In this document: positions 1 to 8,655 of the stretch, piece by piece
How positions within the stretch are numbered: position 1 is the first letter of the stretch
How the letters are laid out: each line of letters starts with the position of its first letter
Source of the DNA: Capnocytophaga sp. oral taxon 863 str. F0517
GTDB lineage: Bacteria > Bacteroidota > Bacteroidia > Flavobacteriales > Flavobacteriaceae
Assembly (NCBI RefSeq): GCF_000466425.1
Contig: NZ_KE992171.1
Span: 50,588 to 114,587 of the forward strand
Length of the DNA stretch: 64,000 nt
Direction of reading: 5' to 3'
Position numbers and translations under genes: made by a program
Notes under the pieces: model-generated
Seen by the model: only the letters and a program-made list of their open reading frames with translations
What the model was told of the DNA's origin: nothing
The model's database searches: none

Positions 1-321
1 GCCCTGTTCGAAGGTCAGTACGTCACTGGCTACCAAGGCGGAGAACTCGCCCAAGGAGTGTCCAGCTACCATATCAGGTTTGAAAGCATCGCCCAAGACC
101 TGACGCTGAATAACAGAGTGAAGGAAAATCGCAGGCTGGGTAACACGTGTTTGCTTAAGAGCCTCTTCATCACCGGCGAACATGACTTCGGTGATAGCAA
201 AGCCTAAAATAGCATTGGCTTCTTCAAAAAGCGATTTGGCAAGAGGACTGCTCTCATACAAGTCCTTTCCCATTCCCACAAACTGGGAACCCTGCCCAGG
301 GAAAATATAAGCTTTTTTCAT
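1..321 (-). CDS. fabD: Malonyl CoA-acyl carrier protein transacylase, N-terminal 107 residues (partial)
   Basis: FabD moves the malonyl group from CoA to acyl carrier protein to feed cytoplasmic type II fatty acid synthesis. Reading the minus strand from the ATG at 321 gives MKKAYIFPGQGSQFVGMGKD, the classic N-terminus, with the conserved TQPAIF segment and the nucleophile motif GHSLGE near residues 88-93 (nucleophile Ser90). The remaining two thirds of the protein, with the conserved His of the Ser-His pair, lie beyond the left edge. A TATCTTTG -7 element on the minus strand at 351-358 lies 29 bases upstream of the ATG, so the gene has its own promoter, back to back with the plus-strand glycosyltransferase gene at 478. 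Identification is secure; completeness cannot be judged. Confidence 0.96.
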   Translation of the reverse strand, partial: MKKAYIFPGQGSQFVGMGKDLYESSPLAKSLFEEANAILGFAITEVMFAGDEEALKQTRVTQPAIFLHSVIQRQVLGDAFKPDMVAGHSLGEFSALVASDVLTFEQG

Positions 322-350
322 GGGTATTCTTGATTAAGTGTATCAGAGGG

Positions 351-381
351 CAAAGATAGGTTTTTTTCGGGAGATGAGCAA
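351..381 (-). promoter_or_regulatory. Bacteroidota-type promoter for fabD
   Basis: On the minus strand, TATCTTTG (plus coordinates 351-358) fits the TAnnTTTG -7 consensus and TTG (379-381) lies 20 bases upstream, the usual -33/-7 spacing in this phylum. Confidence 0.6.
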
Positions 382-416
382 GAGAGATTTTGAAATGAAA
401 TTTTATAAAAACAGGC

Positions 417-445
417 TTGTATATTCGAAAAAAATAGTAAATTTG
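417..445 (+). promoter_or_regulatory. Bacteroidota-type promoter for the plus-strand glycosyltransferase genes
   Basis: TTG at 417-419 and TAAATTTG at 438-445 are separated by 18 bases and lie 32 bases before the ATG at 478. It is divergent from the fabD promoter within the same 150-base gap. Confidence 0.6.
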
Positions 446-477
446 CACTTTGGAATGGCTATCATCTTGCTTAACTT

Positions 478-1230
478 ATGAAAATATCAGTTGTTATCAA
501 TACCTATAATGCTGAAAAACACTTAGCTACTGTCTTGGAAACGGTGAAAGATTTTGATGAGGTAATCATTTGTGATATGCACAGCAATGATCATACGATT
601 GCTATAGCAGAGCGCTATGGATGCAAAATTGTCTATTGTGAGCGTTTCCCTTATGTAGAACCTGCTAGGAATTTTGCGGTTGCTCAGGCACAGCATCCAT
701 GGGTGTTAGTGATAGATGCAGATGAAACCGTTCCTGCAAAGCTTCGAGAATACCTCTATCAAATCACTGAAGATCCTGCCATAGGAGGGGTGTATATTCC
801 CTTCAAGAATTACTTTATAGACCAGTATATGCGGTCAGCTTATCCTGATTTCAAATTGCGTTTTTTCAAAAAAGAAGGAGCCGATTGGCCTAAAGAAATA
901 CATTCAACGGTAAAGGTACAAGGGGAGGTAATCAAGATACCACGCCATAGAAAAGACTTAGCTTCAGAGCACTTAGCTAATGATTCAGTAACTACCATTC
1001 TTAGTAAGAATAATAATTACAGTACCCAAGAAGTGGAACGTCGTAAAGGCAAGCGGATAGGTTGGGGCAAACTGCTCTTTTCCCCTTTTTTTTGGTTTGT
1101 AAAGTATTATTTTATTAAAAAAGGGTGCTTAGATGGCAAGAGAGGATTTATTTTTGCCGTTCTTAAAGCCCAATACAAATTCTCTTGTCTAGCAAAGCTA
1201 TATGAATACCAGCAAAAAAACAATAAATAA
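478..1230 (+). CDS. Glycosyltransferase family 2 (WaaE/KdtX-like)
   Basis: A 250-residue GT-A fold glycosyltransferase, probably adding a sugar to the LPS/LOS core at the inner membrane. The N-terminus KISVVINTYNAEKH is a typical nucleotide-binding strand. An acidic metal-site motif (DAD, residues 80-82, in VIDADETVP) follows, and PARNFA at 62-67 and the FKLRFF segment resemble the small one-domain WaaE/KdtX subfamily. No signal peptide is visible. A patch from about residue 202 (FSPFFWFVKYYFI) is hydrophobic and could hold the protein to the membrane. The next gene starts 29 bases before this one ends, so translation is probably coupled. The family is well supported; donor, acceptor and linkage cannot be read from sequence. 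Confidence 0.85.
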   Translation: MKISVVINTYNAEKHLATVLETVKDFDEVIICDMHSNDHTIAIAERYGCKIVYCERFPYVEPARNFAVAQAQHPWVLVIDADETVPAKLREYLYQITEDPAIGGVYIPFKNYFIDQYMRSAYPDFKLRFFKKEGADWPKEIHSTVKVQGEVIKIPRHRKDLASEHLANDSVTTILSKNNNYSTQEVERRKGKRIGWGKLLFSPFFWFVKYYFIKKGCLDGKRGFIFAVLKAQYKFSCLAKLYEYQQKNNK

Positions 1231-2248
1231 AGAGTTCTTAGAAAAGAAAATTATACTGATAATGCCTCCTGATTTTGAGCTTTATAAAGTATTTGAACAA
1301 CAGTTGAGCTGTATGGGCTTTGATCAAGTGGAGGTGATAGCGCCTATATTTAAATATAACTTAAAGGGGAAAGTTCTTAATTTTTTTCAAAAGACATTCT
1401 TTAAAAATAAGGCCTATAAAAAGCAATTAATAGATACACACTATGCTCAAAAAGTAGCAAAGGTGTTGGATGGGTTCTCCAAAGGAGGAATAGATTATGC
1501 AGTGGTAATTCGCCCTGACAAATTGGATATTCAGACTATAGAGAAAATACATCAAGTGGCTCATAAAGTAGTAGCCTACCAGTGGGATGGGCTTGCCCGC
1601 TTTCCAAAAGTATTTGATATTATAGGGTGTTTTGAACGTTTTTTTGTTTTTGATCCTCGAGATTTTTCTTTATATAAAGAAAAATATACTAATATACTTC
1701 CTTGTACCAATTTTTATATGGATTTTCAACAGGAAAATATTATTTCTGAAACAAAGGAAGTATTATATGTAGGGATGTATATTGAAGATAGGTTCCAATC
1801 ATTACTGAGAGTAGTGAATAAATTGAGCCAATATGATTTAAACCTAAATATTAATCTCTTTTATGGAAGGAAAACACCTCCTTTTTTTCATCCAAATATC
1901 TCCTTCTTTACTAAAGGTATAAGTTTTCAAACATATTTATCCCTTGTCTGCAAGGCTTCAATTCTATTAGATATAAAAACAGTTGATCATGAAGGACTTT
2001 CTTTTAGAGTATTTGAAGCTATAAAATATGAGAAAAAACTGATTACAAATAACACAACAATTAAGCAATACGATTTTTATCATCCTAATAATATTTTTGT
2101 ATTTGAGGAAGATAGTTTTCAAGGGCTTGAGTTATTCTTAAAAGGATCTTACACGCCATTATTAGAAGAAATAAAACAAAAATATAGTTTTACTAATTGG
2201 CTAAAATATGTGTTGAATATATCACCATATAAAGCATTGAATTATTGA
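1202..2248 (+). CDS. Putative glycosyltransferase (GT-B-like, CgeB-type), 348 residues
   Basis: Not firmly recognised. The N-terminal Rossmann-like strand KKIILIMPPDF, a mid-protein YQWDGLARFP segment and a C-terminal part with a GLSFRVFEAIKYEKKLITNN stretch (residues about 261-280, the E-x7-like nucleotide-sugar site of GT-B enzymes) resemble CgeB-type spore-coat/LPS glycosyltransferases. It sits between two GT2 genes, which favours a role in the same surface glycan. Its start overlaps the previous gene by 29 bases. An internal ATG at 1262 would avoid the overlap but would remove the first beta strand, so the upstream start is preferred. The gene is markedly AT-rich, as is common for variable surface-glycan genes. 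Confidence 0.6.
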   Translation: MNTSKKTINKEFLEKKIILIMPPDFELYKVFEQQLSCMGFDQVEVIAPIFKYNLKGKVLNFFQKTFFKNKAYKKQLIDTHYAQKVAKVLDGFSKGGIDYAVVIRPDKLDIQTIEKIHQVAHKVVAYQWDGLARFPKVFDIIGCFERFFVFDPRDFSLYKEKYTNILPCTNFYMDFQQENIISETKEVLYVGMYIEDRFQSLLRVVNKLSQYDLNLNINLFYGRKTPPFFHPNISFFTKGISFQTYLSLVCKASILLDIKTVDHEGLSFRVFEAIKYEKKLITNNTTIKQYDFYHPNNIFVFEEDSFQGLELFLKGSYTPLLEEIKQKYSFTNWLKYVLNISPYKALNY

Positions 2249-2251
2249 TAA

Positions 2252-3064
2252 ATGAAGGTATCTATTATTGTAACTTGTTATAATCAAGAGGTGTTTTTTG
2301 ATGAAACGCTTAGTAGCATAGCCCGGCAGACCTATACTGATTGGGAGTGTATTATTATAGATGATGGTTCTACAGATACATCTGGACAAATAGCCAAGAA
2401 ATGGCAAGAAAAAGATAGTAGATTTCTATATTTCTATAAAAAAAATGGGGGTGTAAGTAATGCTCGTAACATGGGGCTTAGTAAAGTGACAGGTGATTTT
2501 ATACAATTCTTGGATGGAGATGATACTATACAACCTACAAAATTGGAGGAAAGTATAAAGTTATTTATAGACAAAGGATGTGATATAGTGGTTACTAATT
2601 TCTATGAGATGAAGGGTAAAGAGGAGCGCCCTCCCTTCTGTGATCTTACGAAATATAAGTTTATCTATAAAAATATTCTTTTAAGGTGGGATATAGATTT
2701 TAATATCCCCATTCATTGTTTCCTCTTTACAAGGGCTATTATAGGAAATACGATTTTTGAAGAAACTATTTTTGCTAAGGAAGATTGGATTATGTGGATA
2801 AAAATATTTAAAAAATCTCCTAAAGTACTATTTATAGATTCTCCACTTGCGATATATAGAATTCACGAACAAAATGCAACAAGGAATAAAGAACTTATGG
2901 AAAGGAATACAGAGATGGCACTATCTTATATTTTGAAGGAAGAAAACTTGTATTTTGATGCTTTTTTTCTAAAGATAATAGCCCAATACAAAGAAAAAAT
3001 ACATAAAATACAATCACGTCCTTGGTATAAAAAAGTTTTTTATGCACTTATAGGAAAAGAATGA
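2252..3064 (+). CDS. Glycosyltransferase family 2
   Basis: A 270-residue GT2 enzyme of the LPS/capsule type. The start KVSIIVTCYNQEVFFDETL, the IIIDDGSTD motif (about residues 35-42), GGVSNARN (67-73) and the metal-binding LDGDD (87-91) are all present; these are the hallmark nucleotide-sugar and Mn-binding elements. The C-terminal half is variable, as usual for acceptor-binding regions, and ends in a basic tail. It starts three bases after the preceding gene stops and faces the minus-strand O-antigen ligase-like gene only 8 bases away, with no obvious terminator between them. The sugar specificity is unknown. Confidence 0.88.
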   Translation: MKVSIIVTCYNQEVFFDETLSSIARQTYTDWECIIIDDGSTDTSGQIAKKWQEKDSRFLYFYKKNGGVSNARNMGLSKVTGDFIQFLDGDDTIQPTKLEESIKLFIDKGCDIVVTNFYEMKGKEERPPFCDLTKYKFIYKNILLRWDIDFNIPIHCFLFTRAIIGNTIFEETIFAKEDWIMWIKIFKKSPKVLFIDSPLAIYRIHEQNATRNKELMERNTEMALSYILKEENLYFDAFFLKIIAQYKEKIHKIQSRPWYKKVFYALIGKE

Positions 3065-3072
3065 GTGTACTA

Positions 3073-4428
3073 CTACTGTATTTTTGAATATTTAGGGGCA
3101 AATAGTATAAAAATAAACAATGGCATAAGGATATATGTACATTCAAATACATAAAAAAGTACATCTGTATTCATAATAGGCAGGAAGGCAAGAAGCATAT
3201 ACTGCTTGAGTATATCCTTTGAAAATAGAATTGCCCCAAGCCACAAAAGGAAAATACTTACTCCTAAGATACCTGTATCTACAAGGGTAGCTACAAAGTC
3301 ATTATGTACATAATAAACGAAACCATCCATTATATATCTCTGGTAACCAGAGCCATTACCAATCCATATATTACTCTCCTTGATAGCTTGAAAGGCAGTT
3401 GTATATATTTGGTTACGAATAGGGTCTGAGAAATAAGCTGTATGAGTTGTCAGATATCCTACAATACCTATAGCCAAAAGACCTAATAAAACGAATAAGC
3501 TATATTTTATGGGTCTTGGAATTCTTTGCTCAAAGGAAAGATATACAAAAAAGGCCAATAGTATGAAGAATCCTATCATATTTACACGAGCCTGTATCAT
3601 AAAGATAAAGCAAAAAAGTAGGATTGCATAGCAAATTATTTCAGCCGTAGAAATAATAGTTTTATTCTTCTTCCATAAAAGAATACCCAAGCCACCTATG
3701 AGAAGAACAATCCAAGAAATAAAACTAGGATGCTTAAACTTAGACCAGAATAATACCTCATAATAAGAAAAATATCCCTTGTCTAAGGTAAAAAAACTAA
3801 AAAAATGAATATTCTCAACTGCTTTTGTTGCAAAACTATAGAATACTATATTAGCTATTAGTAAAAGTAAAAAACCTTTGAAACAGATACCTATAAAGCT
3901 TATCTGTTGTCTTTGGCTTACTGAAAAGCCTAATAGTATAATAGGAATCAATAAAAAGAAAACAATACTCTCTTCTTCAAAAAGTATTCTTACTCCATAA
4001 TCAAAATACTTTGCCCACGAAAGGGCTATGATTCGTATAATTATAAAGATGAAAAATAGAATAGAAATAGCTGTAGGCTTTATAATTTTTCGATGAATAA
4101 TACCATATAGGGCACACAAAAAGAGAAATAAAATATCCAAACGGAAAGTAATCTTGTGCTTATAAGTCCATAAAAGAACAACTCCACAGCTTACAATAGT
4201 GATGGCATTCCTTAACCATTCACCTCTTTCAAACAAAGAAGAATGATTATGGTAGAGCCATAAAAGGATAAGAGTTATATCATAGCAGAAAATGCCATAA
4301 AATAATATATTTTTAGTGGTATCATTCCAGGTAGGTGTCGTCAATTGTAGGATAAAAAAGGTAATTACAAGAGGCAATAAAGCGAGGAGTAAAAACCATT
4401 CTTTCTGTAAAAAAGTCTTTATATTCAT
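3073..4428 (-). CDS. O-antigen ligase/polymerase-like membrane protein (WaaL/Wzy type)
   Basis: A 451-residue polytopic protein with about a dozen hydrophobic segments. The late segment GNGSGYQRYI followed by FVYYVHNDFVATLVDTGILG matches the signature of O-antigen ligases and Wzy polymerases: a large periplasmic loop carrying a conserved His (here in VHNDF), then a G-x-x-G turn into the next helix. Ligases move undecaprenol-linked glycan onto lipid A-core at the periplasmic face; polymerases extend it. Sequence alone does not separate the two. It overlaps the GT14-like gene upstream by 4 bases and is the last gene of the lgt-led run. A PglL-type oligosaccharyltransferase cannot be excluded. 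Confidence 0.75.
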   Translation of the reverse strand: MNIKTFLQKEWFLLLALLPLVITFFILQLTTPTWNDTTKNILFYGIFCYDITLILLWLYHNHSSLFERGEWLRNAITIVSCGVVLLWTYKHKITFRLDILFLFLCALYGIIHRKIIKPTAISILFFIFIIIRIIALSWAKYFDYGVRILFEEESIVFFLLIPIILLGFSVSQRQQISFIGICFKGFLLLLIANIVFYSFATKAVENIHFFSFFTLDKGYFSYYEVLFWSKFKHPSFISWIVLLIGGLGILLWKKNKTIISTAEIICYAILLFCFIFMIQARVNMIGFFILLAFFVYLSFEQRIPRPIKYSLFVLLGLLAIGIVGYLTTHTAYFSDPIRNQIYTTAFQAIKESNIWIGNGSGYQRYIMDGFVYYVHNDFVATLVDTGILGVSIFLLWLGAILFSKDILKQYMLLAFLPIMNTDVLFYVFECTYILMPLFIFILFAPKYSKIQ

Positions 4429-5363
4429 TTGTTTCTTTTATTGATATAATTATCTAAACTATCTAAAATTTCTCTATCTATTTCAGTATCGAATTTTCTT
4501 GCAAAGAGTTTCTCTTTTTGGGAAAGAATCGTTTTTAGGTCTTCTGATAGGAAGATATTATTCCCTCTAAAATAATTCACGTAAGTGATCTGTGGTTTGA
4601 GCTTGATTTGAGTGTCTGTTTGTTGTAGATTGATTAGGATGGAGTGGAAATAGATCTCATCAGGAGAGGAGGTATAGCGATAGTAATCTTCTAAAGAGGT
4701 ACGGTGCTCTTTGATATAAGTGAGTACTTTATAGAAAGTTTTCTCTGAAAAAGCCCAAAACTGACTGCCGGCATATTGTTTTCTGAAAGGTGTGCTCCTG
4801 ATAGGGAGTTTGCACAATAGCTTAAAGTGCTGCCAGGAGAGTCGTCCTTTGAGTAAGTGAAATAGCGTTCTTCCTTTTTGGAAAAGCGAACAATGTGAAA
4901 AAGGGGCATAACAGTTGCTATGGCCTCTCTCTTTAGAATGGAGTATGTGATAGTGCTCAAGCTTGTCCTTGACCATTTTAGTTTTCCATTTTTGTTCTAA
5001 GGGTAGGAAATCTATAAAATCAGAGTCATTATATTGTTCTAAAAAAGTGTTTATCTCCTTTTGAGAGGTGATAGGGTAGTCCTGCCCACTCATAAGGATA
5101 AAATAGCCTTTGGGTAGCGCCTTAGCAGCAGCTTCCATAAGGTTAATAGTAGCTCTGACGATAGAAAAATCACCCCAAACGCAATCCTCTCTCTGATCGA
5201 TAAAAGAAACGGGTAGCCCTTGTAGGCATTCCTTAAAGGGAGTGATAGGACTTTTAGCATCTATATGGATATAGAAATGAGAAGTCTTATCGTGAAGTGC
5301 TTTCACCATTCTATAGAGTTGGTTTGGGTTTTTATGAGCAAGGATTAAGTAGTTTTTTTGCAT
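4425..5363 (-). CDS. GT14-like (core-2/I-branching type) beta-1,6-N-acetylglucosaminyltransferase family protein
   Basis: A 312-residue protein that resembles bacterial members of the core-2/I-branching family (GT14). The N-terminus NYLILAHKNPNQLYRMVKAL followed by FYIHIDAKSPI, then SIVRATINLMEAA and FILMSGQDYPI (about residues 88-98), are the family's signature blocks; a late SSPDEIYFHSIL contains the conserved Asp-Glu. GT14 enzymes usually add a branching GlcNAc or xylose and need no metal. Here the acceptor is presumably a surface oligosaccharide. It lies 17 bases downstream of the phosphoethanolamine transferase gene and overlaps the ligase-like gene by 4 bases. Confidence 0.85.
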   Translation of the reverse strand: MQKNYLILAHKNPNQLYRMVKALHDKTSHFYIHIDAKSPITPFKECLQGLPVSFIDQREDCVWGDFSIVRATINLMEAAAKALPKGYFILMSGQDYPITSQKEINTFLEQYNDSDFIDFLPLEQKWKTKMVKDKLEHYHILHSKERGHSNCYAPFSHCSLFQKGRTLFHLLKGRLSWQHFKLLCKLPIRSTPFRKQYAGSQFWAFSEKTFYKVLTYIKEHRTSLEDYYRYTSSPDEIYFHSILINLQQTDTQIKLKPQITYVNYFRGNNIFLSEDLKTILSQKEKLFARKFDTEIDREILDSLDNYINKRNK

Positions 5364-5380
5364 AACATTATTGTTTCTAA

Positions 5381-6922
5381 CTATTTTATTATGATAATAC
5401 TATCCTCTGTAAGGGAATCAAAAGGGACATATTCACCTGTAAAAACTTTTAAAGTGTCAGAGGGAGGGGATAAGAAATTATAGGAACTATTTAGGCTACT
5501 TTCTTTGATACCAAGCCATTGGGCAAAACCTTCGATAAAATGATAGCCTGATTTGTTAATATGAACTTCTTTATGTAAGGTATCATTACTATTGATTATT
5601 ACAAAAGGAACACGAAAGCTCGCTTTGGAAATACCATGAGCTAAGGAGGCTTTTGGAGAATTTCTATCCTTTGTCTCTAAGCCATGATCTGAGAAATAGA
5701 GAAGAGAAAAAGGGTGGTTTTGAGTTTGTAAGGTCTGATAGATTTGTTCTAATAGCTTGTCAGTTTGCTCAATAGTTTGTATATAGGAGGATAAATTGGT
5801 ATTATAATAGCTATAATGGAGAGGAGCTTCCAATCTATTTTCAAAAAGCTGGTGAGAACCTACTAAATGAAGTATGAATAAGCGAGGACCAGTAGCAGGA
5901 AGAGATAAATATTCCTTGAAAGGTGCTAATAAACTGCTATCATATACTGGTTTAGATTCATAGTGACCCAATTTCATAAATTTTCTATGGTCAGCCAAAG
6001 AAGCTAATCTAGCCATAGGAGTATCCCATTCTCCTACAAGACCTTGATTAGAAAGCCAAAAGGTTTCAAATCCAGCCTTTTTGGCTAAACTGATGATATT
6101 ATTTTCATATACAAAATCAGTTCCTTTCATTTGGATAAAAGTTCGTAGTAAAGAGGTTGTAGTATTGGCTGCGGTTGAAGTAAAACCTTCTAAAACAGTC
6201 CCCTTGACAGCTTTTAAAAAATTGGAATTCTCTACAGGAAACCCATAGAGAGACATATAATCACGGCGTACACTTTCTCCTATGACCAATACATAGTCTT
6301 GATAACGAGGAGTAACTGTATCTATTTTCCAAGAAGGAGGGAGATCTATCCCAATACTTTCTCGAAGCTTATAATAGTCTGTAATATCCTTGTAGAGGGA
6401 ATCATAAAAAGAAAAGATAAGTGTATGTGAATGTCGAAATTCGAATCCTTTTTTTTCATCCCATTTCCTAATGGGGCGCTCAATAGTCAGTATAATAGCA
6501 GTCACAGCTATTAGAGAGGTAATAAGGATAGATTTTTTGTTATAGGTATACCTTTTCTTTTTTCCTAAATAAAGTATATATCCTGCAAAAAATAAAACAG
6601 CTATTGAAAGTATATAGGCATAGAGAGGTAATGATTGGGTGAATTCTTTGGCTTCTTGAAAATTTGTTTCAAGAAAAGCACTGATCATAGTAATAGTAGG
6701 ATATCCAAACCATATAGTAGCAGGGAGCAATAGCGTACAAGTAAGGGTTATAAAGGAAAAACAAACAGCAAATAACCAATAATTGATATATCTTAGTACG
6801 ATAAAAATAAAGAAAGAGGCAATCATCCCACCCACAGTCTCTGAGGTACCTAAGAGGTAAGGAATACCTATTGTAAAGCATAAAAGTAGGATCTCGAAAA
6901 GGTATGTTTTTAGATTGTTCAT
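5381..6922 (-). CDS. Phosphoethanolamine transferase, EptA-like sulfatase-fold enzyme
   Basis: A 513-residue inner-membrane protein with five hydrophobic segments in the first 150 residues and a periplasmic alkaline-phosphatase/sulfatase domain from about residue 205. VLVIGES (211-217) supplies the metal-ligand Glu, NTTTSL (253-258) contains the Thr nucleophile that carries phosphoethanolamine, SDHG (411-414) is a metal site and AHG (428-430) a further conserved His. EptA-type enzymes move phosphoethanolamine from phosphatidylethanolamine to lipid A or core sugars, which lowers negative charge and can reduce sensitivity to cationic peptides. Its place inside an LPS-type cluster fits this. Whether the target is lipid A or a core sugar is not shown by sequence. 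Confidence 0.88.
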   Translation of the reverse strand: MNNLKTYLFEILLLCFTIGIPYLLGTSETVGGMIASFFIFIVLRYINYWLFAVCFSFITLTCTLLLPATIWFGYPTITMISAFLETNFQEAKEFTQSLPLYAYILSIAVLFFAGYILYLGKKKRYTYNKKSILITSLIAVTAIILTIERPIRKWDEKKGFEFRHSHTLIFSFYDSLYKDITDYYKLRESIGIDLPPSWKIDTVTPRYQDYVLVIGESVRRDYMSLYGFPVENSNFLKAVKGTVLEGFTSTAANTTTSLLRTFIQMKGTDFVYENNIISLAKKAGFETFWLSNQGLVGEWDTPMARLASLADHRKFMKLGHYESKPVYDSSLLAPFKEYLSLPATGPRLFILHLVGSHQLFENRLEAPLHYSYYNTNLSSYIQTIEQTDKLLEQIYQTLQTQNHPFSLLYFSDHGLETKDRNSPKASLAHGISKASFRVPFVIINSNDTLHKEVHINKSGYHFIEGFAQWLGIKESSLNSSYNFLSPPSDTLKVFTGEYVPFDSLTEDSIIIIK

Positions 6923-6932
6923 AAATAATATT

Positions 6933-7871
6933 TTAATTGGATAAGTTAAAATATTTCTCTAAAACCAAAAGACTGCATAGGTCTTCGGTGACAGGATTCC
7001 AAAAGGGAGCAGTATGAGCTTGAGCATTTTGGATAATTTCTTGACATTCTTTGGGGTGGCTGATATAGTAGCTTAGTTGTGTTTCAAGGTCGGAATAGTC
7101 GTCCTTGATCTCTATATAATGTATACCTCCTTGCAAGCTGCCTTCCATAAACCAAGTCTCTACGGTAGGTCTGGGCATGACAGCTATGGAGTTGGAGGAC
7201 ATAATCCACTTGAGGTTGGTAGCCACGTCATTTCCTTGTAGACTAAGGATAAATTTATAATCCAAGTGCTCTTCTAATTTAGTTTTAGGTTTCTCCCATT
7301 CAGGCTTTCCAATGCCATTTTTACTAACACTCCCTAAGTTACATAAGGGATGAGAAAAATATAGGTCATAGAAGTCATATCTATTTTGCTGATAGAGAGC
7401 TCCTCGACCTATGAGCATATCTTTTTTTTCACTAAAAGGTTTATCTTGGTTGACACGTATAAAATGTCTAACCTTATCCAGCTTTAGGAGGACGGAATTT
7501 TGATTGTTTTCAGTAATAGGGCGACTCTTTACAATACTTGGGGTATTGGGTACATGGATCACATCTCCAAATATGAAATCTATAAACTCATTTTCTGGGA
7601 AGTATCGGGTATATTCGTAAGTATCGAAGTAATAGGCCTTGGGGCTTTTAGGATTTTTGAGTTCTTTAAGCTGATGTAGACCGCTATTAGGTGTTTTTTT
7701 ATCGAGCTTACAATAATAATCGACACGTTTTTGTATTTGTTCGAGAGTCTTAGTGTCTATTTTTTGCTTGAGAGTGTCAATGGCGTTCTTATAATCTCCT
7801 TTTTTACCTAAAAATAGGCGAAGATAGCTTTGTATGTAATAAAAGATTTTTATTTGTTTGGTAATATTCAT
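6933..7871 (-). CDS. GT90-like (LpsA/CAP10-type) glycosyltransferase
   Basis: A 312-residue protein resembling the LpsA/CAP10 family. The diagnostic part is the C-terminal half: LDYKFILSLQGNDVATNLKW (about residues 208-227), with the R-less KFILSLQGND nucleotide-binding signature, then SNSIAVMPRPTVETWFMEG, and the HYIEIKDDYSDLE segment that follows in this family. Bacterial members are usually LPS-core glycosyltransferases acting on the cytoplasmic face. The start overlaps the deacetylase stop by 4 bases and the stop is 10 bases from the phosphoethanolamine transferase gene. Specificity is not predictable. The gene is AT-rich compared with the genes upstream. Confidence 0.8.
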   Translation of the reverse strand: MNITKQIKIFYYIQSYLRLFLGKKGDYKNAIDTLKQKIDTKTLEQIQKRVDYYCKLDKKTPNSGLHQLKELKNPKSPKAYYFDTYEYTRYFPENEFIDFIFGDVIHVPNTPSIVKSRPITENNQNSVLLKLDKVRHFIRVNQDKPFSEKKDMLIGRGALYQQNRYDFYDLYFSHPLCNLGSVSKNGIGKPEWEKPKTKLEEHLDYKFILSLQGNDVATNLKWIMSSNSIAVMPRPTVETWFMEGSLQGGIHYIEIKDDYSDLETQLSYYISHPKECQEIIQNAQAHTAPFWNPVTEDLCSLLVLEKYFNLSN

Positions 7872-8632
7872 TTCTCTATCAATTTTTTATAACGCTCTAC
7901 TTTCCAATTTTTCTCTTTAGCAAAGCCAAGGAGCTTATCAAAACGAGTGATCATAGCTTCTCCGGTATTGCGCATGACGTAGGAAGGGAAGTTAAATTCC
8001 CTCTGATGTAAGTTGATAAACTCCCATGGGTGGAAGTAGAGGGCGGCATAGCCTAAGCTCCTAATGGTACGAACCAATAGGTACTTGTAATACCATAAGG
8101 GGAAGTTATGGAAGGAAAGCCAAAAGAGCGGAATACGCCAGGGGCTTACAGCGGCAGGTATTTGCCAAAGGTCACCCTCTCGGAAAAGGGCTCTGGGTAC
8201 CTGTAGCTTATTATACCTACCGGGCAGGAAGGTGGGATTGACAGAGGAGTTGTAGCTATAGCCTGCTTGGCTAACATCGGTGGCGCTTACCTCCAGCATA
8301 CGTGGCATACGGAGTCCCTCAATGCTTACACCAAACTGAGATTCCAAGGCCTCCTTAGAAGAACGCAGGTGCTCTATGGCAAAGTCGGAGTGGTAATAGG
8401 TATGTGAAGCCAATTCGTGGCCTTCGCTCAAAAGTCGCAGGATAAGGTCAGAGGCATTTTGAGCAAAAACGACGGTAGAGAAAAAGGTAGCCTTGGCCTC
8501 GTGCTTTTGGAGTAAGTCCAAGATAGCAGTAAGCCCCTCTCGAGAGATGGACATCTGTCGCTCAAAAGGAATATCAAAGCCGTATTCCTTAGGCATATCG
8601 AACTCTTCTATGTCAAAACTTAAATAAATCAT
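7868..8632 (-). CDS. Polysaccharide deacetylase (NodB-like, CE4)
   Basis: A 254-residue NodB-fold enzyme. IYLSFDIEEFD carries the catalytic/metal Asp (D7) and GHELASHTYYH (71-81) supplies the two metal His residues. These enzymes remove N- or O-acetyl groups, or formyl groups in ArnD, from sugars. There is no signal peptide, so a cytoplasmic or membrane-face action on a lipid-linked sugar is likely; a late hydrophobic LFWLSFHNFPLWYYKYLLV patch (about residues 177-195) could touch the membrane. It sits next to a DPM1-like GT2 gene, like ArnC/ArnD pairs, but the sequence does not prove an aminoarabinose-like pathway and the other Arn genes are not seen here. Confidence 0.82.
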   Translation of the reverse strand: MIYLSFDIEEFDMPKEYGFDIPFERQMSISREGLTAILDLLQKHEAKATFFSTVVFAQNASDLILRLLSEGHELASHTYYHSDFAIEHLRSSKEALESQFGVSIEGLRMPRMLEVSATDVSQAGYSYNSSVNPTFLPGRYNKLQVPRALFREGDLWQIPAAVSPWRIPLFWLSFHNFPLWYYKYLLVRTIRSLGYAALYFHPWEFINLHQREFNFPSYVMRNTGEAMITRFDKLLGFAKEKNWKVERYKKLIEK

Positions 8633-8655
8633 AGGTTAGCTTGTTTTTCAAAAGG

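Noticed and set aside
254..448. A 64-codon minus-strand ORF between fabD and the first glycosyltransferase gene
   Set aside because: It overlaps the fabD start and both divergent promoters, and its sequence has no family resemblance.
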